Shown: positions 8,088 to 15,983 of the stretch, one piece after another | Layout: each line of letters starts with the position of its first letter | Numbering within the stretch: the stretch's first letter is position 1 | Assembly: GCA_025359845.1 (NCBI GenBank) | Contig: JANYDT010000227.1 | Coordinates: 1 to 32,072, forward strand | Origin: Acidimicrobiia bacterium | Lineage (GTDB): Bacteria; Actinomycetota; Acidimicrobiia; Acidimicrobiales; JANYDT01 | Length of the DNA stretch: 32,072 bases | Direction: 5' to 3' | Notes under the pieces: model-generated | Database searches by the model: none | The model's input: only the letters and a program-made list of their open reading frames with translations | Told to the model about the DNA's origin: nothing | Translations under genes and position numbers: made by a program

Positions 8088-9113
8088 TCACAAGAAGGCG
8101 CGGCCGGCGGCGGCCCGGCGGCCCCACCAATCCAGTTCGTCGTTGCGGTCTCCCAGCGCCTTCTCCCACCCGAATTGCACGAGCGCCCCGAGGAGCGCCA
8201 GGGCCATCTGGCGTTCCCACCACGGTGCCGTGTCGACGCCGTGGCGTTCGAGCGCGGCGCGGAACCCTTCCATCGCCGCTTCCTTGGACTGCGGGAGGCG
8301 AGCCGAATTGATAGCCAGGTACCACGCCAGGTCAGCGCAGCTGTGGCCCCGTCCGGGCGACTCCCAATCGATCACGACCGTGCGGCCATCGGACGCGGTC
8401 CCGAGGTTGCCGAACTTCCAGTTGCCGTGCACGAAGGTCGAGGGAGTGTTCAACAACGCCTCCACGAGAGGCGACGGGTCCCACGCCAGGGGCAGCACGT
8501 TCGCGGCGATGTCGGGGGCGATCTCCTCGAGCCGTTTCCAGCCCTCGCCCACCAGGCGAGGCACGAGGTCGTCACCTCCTCGTTGAGCCTCGGTGATCGC
8601 CAACCACGGCGACAACTCCAAGTAACGGTTCGTCATCGGGATGATGTCGATCTCCGGACCGGCCATCCAGAACACGGCGTGCATAGCGGCCATGTGATCG
8701 AGAAAACCGAGATGTTGGCCGAGTGGAATCGGGTCATCGCCCGGGGGGACGAGGGTTTCGCCGATATCGCGCATCAGGAGGGCTGTGGCCCGCGACGGCG
8801 GCCACTGGCCCGGATCGCAGGCGATGGCCACGATCGGCTGGACGATGCAATCGGGCAGCCGATCGAGGATTCCGGTGGACCAGAGTCGCAGCGTTGCGCA
8901 GCCGAGATCGCCGAGGGTGCGCAGCGTCCAATCGGACGTGAGGTCGAGGTACTTCACGACGAACGACTCGCCCCCGATGATCACCCGTTCGAAACGGGCG
9001 CCCGACTTCGAGTCGGTGTGCGAAATCACCTCTCGGCTCGTGGCCCCTTCGAGGAGCGCTTCGATGGAGGGATGGACCGAGGGCAGAACCGGCGAAGCGG
9101 TGAGGTCACCCAT
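8088..9113 (-). CDS. Aminoglycoside-phosphotransferase-fold protein, catalytic Asp replaced
   Basis: This 341-residue protein has the kinase-like APH fold: a candidate ATP-lysine at Lys54 in SFVVKYL, a central helical region, the catalytic-loop motif TFVHGNWKFGN (about 226-236), and the metal-binding block VVIDWESPGRGHSCADLAWYL with Asp249. In active APH enzymes the loop reads HGD...N. Here the codon is AAC, giving HGN, so the general-base Asp is absent while the second Asn and the IDWE Asp are kept. It may be a pseudokinase or use altered chemistry. It starts 8 nt inside the NTF2-like gene, with Shine-Dalgarno GGAGGAGG 6 nt upstream, which indicates translational coupling. It is followed by the large ATPase regulator. 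The substrate is unknown and antibiotic resistance should not be assumed. Confidence 0.82.
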   Translation of the reverse strand: MGDLTASPVLPSVHPSIEALLEGATSREVISHTDSKSGARFERVIIGGESFVVKYLDLTSDWTLRTLGDLGCATLRLWSTGILDRLPDCIVQPIVAIACDPGQWPPSRATALLMRDIGETLVPPGDDPIPLGQHLGFLDHMAAMHAVFWMAGPEIDIIPMTNRYLELSPWLAITEAQRGGDDLVPRLVGEGWKRLEEIAPDIAANVLPLAWDPSPLVEALLNTPSTFVHGNWKFGNLGTASDGRTVVIDWESPGRGHSCADLAWYLAINSARLPQSKEAAMEGFRAALERHGVDTAPWWERQMALALLGALVQFGWEKALGDRNDELDWWGRRAAAGRAFL

Positions 9114-9492
9114 GGCGGGCCTCCTCCATTTGGGCCATCAGCGCGGCCGGCCACCTTCCGCCGCACATGACGGTGTCGGCGGTGATCCGGCCGTCGGCGA
9201 CGTCGATGAGGTGAACGTGGTGAGCGCCATAAGGTACGCCGTCCTCGGTCCAGGACAGTCCGTATTCCACCACCTCGCCGCTCGGGGTCACAACCCGCCG
9301 CACCGATTCGAACACGCCGGGGTGGGCGAACCAACTTCCGAATGCAGTTCGGACGGCGTCCGCGCCCGTGACGGTGAAGCGCCAGTTGGGAACTGTCGCG
9401 TCCAGAGTGGCGGCGGGCGCCCAAGCATCGCAGCCGGTTATGTCGCCGGCCTCGATGGCCTTCAGGAAGGTGTCGATGGGATTGCTGTTCAT
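9106..9492 (-). CDS. NTF2-like / SnoaL-like protein
   Basis: A 128-residue cone-fold protein, recognised by its pattern: an N-terminal helix (PIDTFLKAIEAGDITGCDAWAPAATLDATVPNW), a middle segment with ADAVRTAFGSWF, then strands VVEYGLSWTEDGVPYGAHHVHLIDVADGRI ending near a CGG. SnoaL/ketosteroid-isomerase-like proteins bind or isomerise small hydrophobic molecules, but many have no known activity. The start at 9492 (MNSNPIDTF) is chosen because AAAGG lies about 8 nt upstream; the ATG at 9498 would leave only 2-3 nt. Its stop overlaps the next gene's start by 8 bp, so the two proteins are probably made together. Confidence 0.8.
   Translation of the reverse strand: MNSNPIDTFLKAIEAGDITGCDAWAPAATLDATVPNWRFTVTGADAVRTAFGSWFAHPGVFESVRRVVTPSGEVVEYGLSWTEDGVPYGAHHVHLIDVADGRITADTVMCGGRWPAALMAQMEEARHG
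9120..9127 (-). promoter_or_regulatory. Strong Shine-Dalgarno GGAGGAGG inside the upstream gene
   Basis: On the minus strand GGAGGAGG lies 6 nt before the ATG at 9113, within the last codons of the NTF2-like gene. It fixes the start of the phosphotransferase-like gene and explains the 8-bp gene overlap. Confidence 0.7.
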
Positions 9493-9673
9493 TTGCATTG
9501 CCTTTCTTGGGTGACCTTTCGGGGCCTCGACCGATCGTTGCATCGTGGCACCGGGTGATTGATGGCGCATCATCGCCCAACCGGTTTGCGGCGACCTTGC
9601 AGGACCGCAGCTCCGCACCGCAAGTTTGGCGGCCCGGACCGCAGGGCGGCCGCAAGGGTTGGGCCACCACGAC

Positions 9674-9931
9674 GTCGGCGCCGTATTCCACGCCACGACC
9701 GTCGTCATCGGCGACCGCCTCGGCCTTTACGTCGCCATAGCCGACTGCTCCCCGGTGACCGCCTCGACCACCATCTGCACGCCGGCTTCTCGGTCGCAGC
9801 CGGTCGGAGCGGCGCTCGGCGCGCAAGCCGGCGAGTCGAGACTGCTCGACGTCGTGACCGCGGGCGGATTCACCCGATTCCGTCGGGTCGCAGAAACGCC
9901 GTTCAAATTCGTGCTCGAGGCCCGACCGTAG
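9674..9931 (+). pseudogene. Remnant of a class I SAM methyltransferase with a large internal deletion
   Basis: The plus-strand frame first reads VGAVFHATTVVIGDRLGLYVAIAD (from 9674), the N-terminal winged-helix start of a common actinobacterial methyltransferase family. After PVTA (to 9763) it continues directly with ICTPASRSQPVGAALGAQAGE and GGFTRFRRVAETPFKFVLEARP, which is the C-terminal end of the same family, and stops with TAG at 9929-9931. Full-length members are about 350 residues; here roughly 250 in the middle, including the SAM-binding Rossmann core, are gone without loss of frame. The true N-terminus and start codon are also missing. It can be read as a decayed gene. Expression as a tiny protein is not excluded but methyl transfer is impossible. 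Confidence 0.75.
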
Positions 9932-9946
9932 CTCTTACGGGTGTCG

Positions 9947-10120
9947 TCACTTGTCGCCCTCTTCCCACCCCAAACGGGTCATGTCTCGGAGCTCGAAGAA
10001 GATGCAATTCTCCGGGCAATCGAAAGGTACCGCCTGGGCCATGTCGAGTTTGCAGCGCTCGACGGTGCCACTCGGCGTCGCTCGTGAGGAGTAGTGACGA
10101 CACTCGGTCTGAACGGCCAT
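9947..10120 (-). CDS. 57-aa four-cysteine small protein
   Basis: A small gene below usual length cut-offs, ATG at 10120 and TGA at 9947-9949. It begins MAVQTECRHYSSRATPSG, continues VERCKLDMAQAVPFDCPENC, and ends IFFELRDMTRLGWEEGDK. The four Cys (7, 23, 35, 39) and His9 suggest a zinc ribbon or iron-sulfur site; a CPENC turn followed by FFE resembles small metal-binding proteins. It has no signal peptide, so it is probably cytoplasmic. The start lies 4 nt after the stop of the 558-aa membrane protein, so it is the last gene of the glycan operon. I recall similar short CRHY...CPxxC proteins in actinobacteria but know no function. The compact coding frame, the position and the spaced cysteines favour a real gene. 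Confidence 0.72.
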   Translation of the reverse strand: MAVQTECRHYSSRATPSGTVERCKLDMAQAVPFDCPENCIFFELRDMTRLGWEEGDK

Positions 10121-10124
10121 GGCT

Positions 10125-11801
10125 TCAGGGTAATTGCTGGCCGATCCCGCAGATCGTCGTCGTGTCGCCGGTGGGCACGGTGAGCACGTATTGCGGCTCG
10201 GGATTGGCCAAGTTCACGAAGACGGGATTGTTGGCCGCGACCTTCGCCACCGTCGCCACGGCCGCTCGCCGATCGGTCCGCACCGTCAAGACGAGCTGAC
10301 CGGGCGCGTACGGCACCACCTTTATCGAGGCGGGCTGGTGCGCAATGAGCACGATCTGGGGAGTCGGGCCGGTCGGTGTGAGCCGAACGCAGCCCGACTC
10401 AACAGGTCGCCCCGTGACCCGGGCAAGGGCGAGGATCCGGACTGCATCGCCGTTGATCGGCCGGGCCGGCCGGCCGGTGATGTCTCCTGAGGTTTTGGCG
10501 ATGATGTCGGTGAGGGCTTGTGCGCTGGGCTGACCCCACGGCACGATCCCTCTCGCCGCAAGGCTCCGAACGTCGTTGATCGTCAGGTCGGGAGCGTTGA
10601 CATCGGGCACGGCCGAGCCCGAAGCGAAGGGCGAGCGGGCGGCCACGAAGGCCGCCGTCACATGGTCGCGAACGCTTCGGTCGCGTTGGCCCGTCCGGTC
10701 CGCCTCGGTGGCGAGGGTCGAACCCGACACGGCGAGGGTGACCAAGGCCAGGACGCCCGCCAAAACTTTTCGGGCGTCGACCGCGCCCAACAGCGCCCGT
10801 TGGGCGTCGGCCGCCCCCAAAAGGCGAGTGAGGAGGACGGCCCCCAGCGGGATGAGCAAGGCCAAGTTGACGTACGCATACCGTCCTGCCCCGGGGTCGC
10901 CGAACGCCTCCCTTCCGAGGGCCACCAACAGCAGAAAGGCAATATCGCCGGCAGCCAGCCCCAGCGCGGCACTGTGGGAGGTGCGCAGCCACGGCCACCA
11001 CACCACCACGGCGACGATCATCGCGCCGATGACAAGGGGACCGATTCCGTCAAACCCGATGGTGCGATCGACGGTCAGAGTGAGCGAGCGCCACGCATAG
11101 GGAACGGCCTGGAACGGCGCGGTCGACCAATCGACCGCGGTGTTGACGGTGCCGGCGCGGCCATAAGTCATGAACCACACCGCGTAAACGACGGCCGGGA
11201 CCGACGCCGCCCGCAAGGCCGCCCGCCGGCCGCCGCGCACCAACGTGGCGGTGGCCACCGCGCCGACCACGGCGATGCCCACGGCCGAGCACATCACGGC
11301 GGCCACGCCGGCAGCCCATCCCCATCGGTGGGCGCCTCGCTCCTCGCACTCGAGGTGCACCAGACCGAAGGCGATCGGCAACACGAACGCGATCTGAAAG
11401 GCCCACAGCAGGTTTTCTGCCCCGGCCCCGTGAATGCCGAGAATGACGACGAGTGCGGCGACGATCCAGCGTCCCGACTGATCGAGTCGCCCTCGCCGGA
11501 CGAGGAGGCCGAGCACGAGCGCGTGACAGGCCATCAACATCGCGAGATAGGGCCAGTACGCCTTGAGCCCGACCACCCCGAAGACGGCCCGGAACATGAT
11601 CACGGGGATGGTCAGCCAATGCTCGTTGTGGGGTGCGAGCAACATCTTGAAAAAGGCACCGGGGTGCGCCAAACCCGGCCGATCCCGGCGCACGATGAAC
11701 GCCCACTCGTCTTCCACGAACCACTGATGGGTGGCTACGCCCATCCACAGAACTATGAGTGGCGCGACCACGACGGCCACGTTGGCGGGCCGGGCGCGCA
11801 T
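10125..11801 (-). CDS. Polytopic membrane protein, GT-C glycosyltransferase-like
   Basis: A 558-residue protein with about 10-11 transmembrane helices in residues 1-370, then a roughly 190-residue extracytoplasmic tail. The first loop after helix 1 reads HQWFVEDEWAFIVRRD; an acidic pair in this loop is the usual active-site signature of GT-C enzymes (PMT/ArnT/EmbC type), which use polyprenyl-phosphate sugars outside the membrane. HNEHWLTIP follows before the next helix. The tail contains NGDAVRILALARVTG and ends in a Cys-containing TTICGIGQQLP. The family could not be fixed more precisely. It starts 28 bp after the epimerase stop in a run of minus-strand glycan genes. Likely role: adding a lipid-linked sugar to an envelope glycan or protein. 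An O-antigen ligase-type protein is the main alternative. Confidence 0.7.
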   Translation of the reverse strand: MRARPANVAVVVAPLIVLWMGVATHQWFVEDEWAFIVRRDRPGLAHPGAFFKMLLAPHNEHWLTIPVIMFRAVFGVVGLKAYWPYLAMLMACHALVLGLLVRRGRLDQSGRWIVAALVVILGIHGAGAENLLWAFQIAFVLPIAFGLVHLECEERGAHRWGWAAGVAAVMCSAVGIAVVGAVATATLVRGGRRAALRAASVPAVVYAVWFMTYGRAGTVNTAVDWSTAPFQAVPYAWRSLTLTVDRTIGFDGIGPLVIGAMIVAVVVWWPWLRTSHSAALGLAAGDIAFLLLVALGREAFGDPGAGRYAYVNLALLIPLGAVLLTRLLGAADAQRALLGAVDARKVLAGVLALVTLAVSGSTLATEADRTGQRDRSVRDHVTAAFVAARSPFASGSAVPDVNAPDLTINDVRSLAARGIVPWGQPSAQALTDIIAKTSGDITGRPARPINGDAVRILALARVTGRPVESGCVRLTPTGPTPQIVLIAHQPASIKVVPYAPGQLVLTVRTDRRAAVATVAKVAANNPVFVNLANPEPQYVLTVPTGDTTTICGIGQQLP

Positions 11802-11829
11802 ACTCAGCAGACTCGTGGGGGGCGAAGAT

Positions 11830-12861
11830 CTAGATTCGACCGTCGGCTACGGCTTGGCGGATCCAGGGAATGACTTCGTCGAGCATTGTGTCAAGGGTGG
11901 TGGTCGCCTCGAACCCCAGCACCCGTTTGGCCTTCTCGACCGACGGAACCCGCTTCTGCACGTCGTACTCGAAGGCCTCTTCGCTCACGTGGCGGAAGGG
12001 TCGGTCGGGCCCGTGGATCTTGCGCCAAATCACCTGAGCGAGTTCCAGAACCGTTGTCGGTTCGGAGGTCGAAAGGTTGAAGTCATCGTTCAGCGCGTCA
12101 GGATGCTCCATACACCGGACGATTCCCGCGGCCAAGTCGCCTCCGTAGGTGTAATGGCGCACTTGATCACCGGTGCCGAGAATATGAAGTGGATCTTGAT
12201 TCTTCAGCACCTTTTGCACAATGTCGGGCACCACGTGGCTCATGGCCAACTTGACATTGCCGGAGATAATTTCGTGCTCGCCCAGGGCCCGGCTTTCGCC
12301 CACCCCCACACAGTTGAAGGGTCGCACGATCGTGAACGGGAGACCGTACTGATCAAAGGCCGCATGGGCGAAGTATTCCACGGCCAACTTTTGAAACCCA
12401 TACGAACTCAGCGGGGGGGCGACCTTGCGTTCGTCGCCCTCGACACTGGGCCAGTGGTCGGTCGACTCGAACACCATCGAACTCGATAAGTACGTTACTT
12501 TTTTGAGCCGCCCCGCCCCGCCGGCATAGGCCTTTAACGCCGCGTCGCACGAGGCCGCAATGATGCGCTCGTTGTCGGCCAAGAGATCGTATGCATAGGT
12601 GTGGAAATAGCTGATTCCACCAATGCGGGCGGCCCCCGCAATGAAGTGATCGCAACCGCTGGCCAACTCGGTCATGAGCGCTACGTCGCGACAGTCGCCT
12701 TCAGTGAAACGGTAGGAGGGGCTGTCGTCGTAGCTCTTCGTGACTTTGCCGTACTTGGAGTAATTGTCAATACCGACGACATCGTGGCCGCGTCGAAGCA
12801 GCTCCTCGACGACGTAGCCGCCGATGAAGCCGGCAGAGCCAGAGACGAGGACGGTGCTCAT
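11830..12861 (-). CDS. NAD-dependent sugar-nucleotide epimerase/dehydratase (extended SDR)
   Basis: This 343-residue extended short-chain dehydrogenase has the NAD-binding VLVSGSAGFIGG (4-15), an acidic NAD-ribose contact in GIDNYSKYG, a catalytic Ser in YLSSSMVFE (about 124-132) and the Tyr-Lys pair SYGFQK (Tyr154, Lys158). It would act on a UDP- or other NDP-sugar (4-epimerisation, 4,6-dehydration or similar). The exact sugar cannot be read from sequence. The ATG at 12861 is preferred because AAGGA lies about 9 nt upstream and the glycine-rich motif starts at residue 4; upstream in-frame sequence belongs to the GT2 gene. It overlaps the GT2 stop by 4 bp (ATGA), indicating coupling. Confidence 0.88.
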   Translation of the reverse strand: MSTVLVSGSAGFIGGYVVEELLRRGHDVVGIDNYSKYGKVTKSYDDSPSYRFTEGDCRDVALMTELASGCDHFIAGAARIGGISYFHTYAYDLLADNERIIAASCDAALKAYAGGAGRLKKVTYLSSSMVFESTDHWPSVEGDERKVAPPLSSYGFQKLAVEYFAHAAFDQYGLPFTIVRPFNCVGVGESRALGEHEIISGNVKLAMSHVVPDIVQKVLKNQDPLHILGTGDQVRHYTYGGDLAAGIVRCMEHPDALNDDFNLSTSEPTTVLELAQVIWRKIHGPDRPFRHVSEEAFEYDVQKRVPSVEKAKRVLGFEATTTLDTMLDEVIPWIRQAVADGRI

Positions 12862-13610
12862 GATGGGCGTTCCTTTGACGGGGGGAGGGAGAGTTTCGAT
12901 CCGTAGGCGTAGCGGTACCAGCGCAGGTATTTCGGGATCCATTTCGCCATCTTGAAGTTCGACATCCCGATGTTGCGGTCGAGCCAAATGGTGGGGATCT
13001 CGGCCACGGGCTGGCGATGGCGGCGGGCTTTGGCCACCAACTCGAGTCCGACCTCAAACCCGGCATCGCTCTCGATGCCCACCCGGCGCACGAAATCGGT
13101 GTTGTAGGCCTTGAAGGAGTTGGTCGCATCGTGGGTACCGACCCGGGCAAAGCGATACAGGCTACGGCCGGCCGAGCGCGAGAGGAGAGCTTTGAACCAC
13201 GGCCCTCCGACTTGCTGACCGCCACGCATGTAACGACTGGCCGCCGCCACCACGACGCCGCGCTCCACCAACTTTGTGAGTGTGTCGATCTGCGCCGGAT
13301 CGTCGCAGCCGTCAGCCATGGTGACCACCACGACGGGGGCCTTGGCGTTGTCGATCCCGTAGCGGATGGCGTAGGCGGGGCCCCGGCCGTAGGTATTGAG
13401 TTTCGGACGGACCCGTTCATCGAGGGCCGCGAACGCCTCAGCCGGGCCGCGACTCGAGTCGTTGGGAGTGTCGTACACGACCAGAATTTCGCAGGGCAGC
13501 GTGACGGCCTCGACGATCCGCTCGAGACACTCGGTGACCAACTCGCCCTCGTTGAAAACGGTCACGACGATTGACACTCGCGGTCCGTCATGGGCGGGCT
13601 GTGAAGTCAC
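12858..13610 (-). CDS. Family 2 glycosyltransferase (polyprenyl-phosphate sugar synthase-like)
   Basis: This 250-residue GT-A enzyme has VSIVVTVFNEGELV (12-25) at the nucleotide-binding start, an acidic pair in VVYDTPND, and the metal-binding motif TMADGCDDP (97-105). The later block THDATNSFKAYNTDFVRRVGIESDAGFEVGLEL resembles DPM1-type dolichyl/polyprenyl-phosphate mannosyl- or glucosyltransferases. There is no transmembrane tail, so it would be a soluble or peripheral enzyme. It may make the lipid-linked sugar used by the GT-C-like protein two genes downstream; that is inference from context. Both ends overlap neighbours by 4 bp (ATGA), so the three genes are translationally coupled. Confidence 0.87.
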   Translation of the reverse strand: MTSQPAHDGPRVSIVVTVFNEGELVTECLERIVEAVTLPCEILVVYDTPNDSSRGPAEAFAALDERVRPKLNTYGRGPAYAIRYGIDNAKAPVVVVTMADGCDDPAQIDTLTKLVERGVVVAAASRYMRGGQQVGGPWFKALLSRSAGRSLYRFARVGTHDATNSFKAYNTDFVRRVGIESDAGFEVGLELVAKARRHRQPVAEIPTIWLDRNIGMSNFKMAKWIPKYLRWYRYAYGSKLSLPPSKERPS

Positions 13611-14803
13611 ACGCGTACTCCGTTGCCGGTGATGCCCCAGATGTCGACCACTGGAGTGGCGGTCACCAGCTCGCGATATCGATCATGGGGGGTGCCGATA
13701 ACCACAATGTCGGCCCGCGCGAGCAGCTCTGGCTCGGGGGTGAGATTCGCATCGGTGGTCACGTAGGGGTCAGCGCAGAGCACTTCTTCACACCGGAACC
13801 GCAAGATCCGTTTCAGCTTGTACGACAATGATGAGCGGGTGTCGTCGCTCTCGCCCTTGAAGGCCATGCCCAGGATGCCGACCGTCTTGTCGGTTAGGTC
13901 GAAACGCTCGGCCATTTTCGAAACCACGTAGAGCGGTAAACCCTCATTGACGAGCATGGCCGAGTGACCGAGCACGAATTTATTGTCGTTGAAGGCGGCC
14001 AGCTGCATGGTGTCTTTGAACAGGCACGGACCAGCGGCGAAACCCGCACGGGGCATGTCTTGGGCGCGGGGGTAGTCGAAAGTGATCGCCTGGCGCACCC
14101 GCTCGAAGTCGAGACCGGCGTCGTTGGCCATCATGTAGAGCTGATTGGCGGCCGCGAACTTGATGTAGCGCCAGGTGTTGGTGAACAACTTGGCCAGTTC
14201 GGCTTCTTCGGGAGTGACCCGGACGGTTTGCTGGGTGAGGGCGCCGAACAGCTTCTCGGCTCGGGCCAGAACATCGTCGGTACGCCCTGACACGATCTGG
14301 GGCAACGTGAACAGCTCGGTCATGGCTTTTCCTTCGGCGATACGTTCCGGGCAGAACGTAACGTCGATGTCGAGGCCGGCCACCTCGCGCTCGACCAAGG
14401 TCGTGACCCCGGGGAACACGGTGGACCGCAACACCAGCAGCTGACCGGCGCGCAAACAGTCTTTCAGGGCCCGAACGGCGTCGGGCACAGCCCGCGCGTC
14501 GGGGTTGAGGTGCTCGTCGACGGGGGTGCCAATAACCACGACGACGTGCTGGGCGTTGCTGATGACCGACCGATCGCTGGTAGCGCGAAACGTTTTGGCG
14601 GCGATGATCCGCGCCAGCATTTCGGTGCCACCCGGCTCGTCGAACGGGATTCGACCGCCGTTGACCAGGTCGACCGCAACTTCGTTGATATCGTAGGCCA
14701 CGCTGCGCAAGCCGCGATCGGCGAACGCCATGGCCAAGGGAAGGCCGACATGGCCACAGCCACCGACAACCACGACATCGAGGGGAAACGCCACGTGGCC
14801 CAC
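13607..14803 (-). CDS. UDP-sugar dehydrogenase (UDP-glucose / UDP-N-acetylmannosamine type)
   Basis: It oxidises the C6 hydroxyl of a UDP-sugar to a carboxylate using two NAD+. The N-terminal Rossmann motif is VVVVGGCGHVGLPLA (10-24), followed by AYDIN. TVFPGVTT and TFCPERIAEGKA (about 149-160) are family blocks; the latter is typical of the WecC/UDP-ManNAc branch. KLFTNTWRYIKFAAANQL carries the Asn and Lys of the central domain. AGPCLFKDT (about 257-265) has the catalytic Cys260; the usual wording is GGPCLPKD. The C-terminal UDP-binding domain has KTVGILGMAFKGESDDTRSS. At 398 residues it is full length. The GTG start at 14803 opens the minus-strand glycan cluster. The product, a UDP-uronate, suggests an acidic envelope polysaccharide. 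Substrate between UDP-Glc and UDP-ManNAc is not settled. Confidence 0.9.
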   Translation of the reverse strand: MGHVAFPLDVVVVGGCGHVGLPLAMAFADRGLRSVAYDINEVAVDLVNGGRIPFDEPGGTEMLARIIAAKTFRATSDRSVISNAQHVVVVIGTPVDEHLNPDARAVPDAVRALKDCLRAGQLLVLRSTVFPGVTTLVEREVAGLDIDVTFCPERIAEGKAMTELFTLPQIVSGRTDDVLARAEKLFGALTQQTVRVTPEEAELAKLFTNTWRYIKFAAANQLYMMANDAGLDFERVRQAITFDYPRAQDMPRAGFAAGPCLFKDTMQLAAFNDNKFVLGHSAMLVNEGLPLYVVSKMAERFDLTDKTVGILGMAFKGESDDTRSSLSYKLKRILRFRCEEVLCADPYVTTDANLTPEPELLARADIVVIGTPHDRYRELVTATPVVDIWGITGNGVRV

Positions 14804-14856
14804 GTTAGTAGGCCTAACCGCCCGCCCGTCATCTCGACCGGCGCTCGGCAGGCGGT

Positions 14857-15150
14857 GATCAGCTTGAAGCTCACGCGGAGCCGATTGTTTGTGGCTGTTG
14901 CTCGCCGGTCGCGGGAGTAGCGAGTGGCATCGGTGCGACTGAGGGCGGTCAGCGCGACGAGTCCGTCGTAGGTGGCACCGCCCGCGATCCCGACGGCCGC
15001 GAGCCGCTCGACGGCGTCCACCGGATCGCCGACGGGACCAACAGTGCCGACGAATCGGTCCTTCATGAGTGCGACCGCATCGGCCGCGGCGGGGCGTGCG
15101 TCGCCCGGCAAGCGGGTGAGCACTGCGTACGTCTCGACCGCCGCGTGAGC
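14857..15150 (-). pseudogene. Truncated PIN-domain (VapC-like) toxin gene
   Basis: The minus-strand frame reads AHAAVETYAVLTRLPGD, then DPVDAVERLAAVGIAGGATYDGLVALTALS and SRDRRATATNNRL, which is the middle and C-terminal half of a PIN-domain ribonuclease (VapC toxin). Three of the four usual metal-binding acids are present: Glu in AVET, Asp in ATYDG and Asp in SRDRR. The N-terminal third with the first catalytic Asp is missing; an in-frame TAG (15159-15157) sits just before it. The normal ending is also lost, because the frame runs on without a stop into the dehydrogenase gene. No VapB antitoxin gene is recognisable upstream. It is probably a decayed toxin-antitoxin locus. Confidence 0.65.
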
Positions 15151-15353
15151 CTTCCTCTACAAGTCAGCGCGGCGACAGCGTCGAGACAGCGCCGTCGTTC
15201 ACCGTGGCCGACATGAACATAACAACAGCCCGCGGCGAGCGCTCACTTCGCAAGCCACCCGCCAGCCTTCAAGTCGTCGTAGAGAGCTCGCCGTACCCGA
15301 ACCGGATAGAGCGGAGCAGCCGAGACCGGCAGCGCCGACTGGAGAGCTGAGCC

Positions 15354-15983
15354 ATGCAAAGTCAGACGTATCCCGTTCGGTTCTCTGTGGACTACCCGGA
15401 CCGAGCCCTCAATAGGACGACCACGGCCTTGCGCACCCTTGCTGCGATCCCCATCTTCACCGTGCTCGCCGTGGTCTCGGGTGGAACCTGGCAGTGGTCG
15501 CACGAAAGCGGATCGACGCCGGTGGCGCTCGGGGCCGGAGGTTTGCTGTTTTTCGGCCCGCTGCTGATGATCTTGTTCCGCCGGAAGTATCCGCGATGGT
15601 GGTTCGACTTCAACCTCGAGTTCCAGCGGTTCGCCAATCGGGCGTGGGTCTACCTCGCCCTCATGGACGACCGCTACCCATCCACCACGGATCACCAGTC
15701 GGTGCATCTGGACTACGCCTATCCTGACGCCACCCGCGATCTCAATCGCTGGCTTCCTCTGGTGAAATGGTTCTTGGCCATCCCGCACTACATCGTGCTC
15801 TTGGTGCTCGACACCGTTGCCGTGTTCGGGGTGATCGTTGCGTGGGTCGCCATCCTGTTCACCGGCCGGTATCCGCGGGCGATCTTCGACTTCGTGGCTG
15901 GGGTGATTCGATGGAACAACCGAGTCATCGGGTACGCCTTCACCCTGGTGACCGACCGGTATCCGCCGTTCAGTCTCTCGTGA
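15354..15983 (+). CDS. DUF4389 membrane protein
   Basis: A 209-residue protein with about four transmembrane helices (roughly residues 27-43, 59-76, 137-152 and 153-169). It has the DUF4389 repeated pattern: YPVRFSVDYPDRALNR..., RRKYPRWWFDFNLEFQRFANRAWVYLALMDDRYPS, then a second copy LDYAYPDATRDLNRW... and GRYPRAIFDFVAGVIRWNNRVIGYAFTLVTDRYPPF. The two halves look like an internal duplication with a conserved RYP-(R)-FDF-W-N-R-RYP series. Function is unknown; the family is common in actinobacteria. GGAGAG lies about 7 nt upstream of the ATG. The gene stands alone between the toxin remnant and the regulator. Confidence 0.87.
   Translation: MQSQTYPVRFSVDYPDRALNRTTTALRTLAAIPIFTVLAVVSGGTWQWSHESGSTPVALGAGGLLFFGPLLMILFRRKYPRWWFDFNLEFQRFANRAWVYLALMDDRYPSTTDHQSVHLDYAYPDATRDLNRWLPLVKWFLAIPHYIVLLVLDTVAVFGVIVAWVAILFTGRYPRAIFDFVAGVIRWNNRVIGYAFTLVTDRYPPFSLS

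Noticed and set aside
12862..12987. Upstream extension of the SDR epimerase
   Set aside because: The additional 42 residues fall inside the GT2 gene; the NAD motif and a Shine-Dalgarno support the ATG at 12861.
15243..15788. A minus-strand frame ending LYPVRVRRALYDDLKAGGWLAK
   Set aside because: Most of it is antisense to the DUF4389 gene; the C-terminal fragment looked protein-like but no family could be named.
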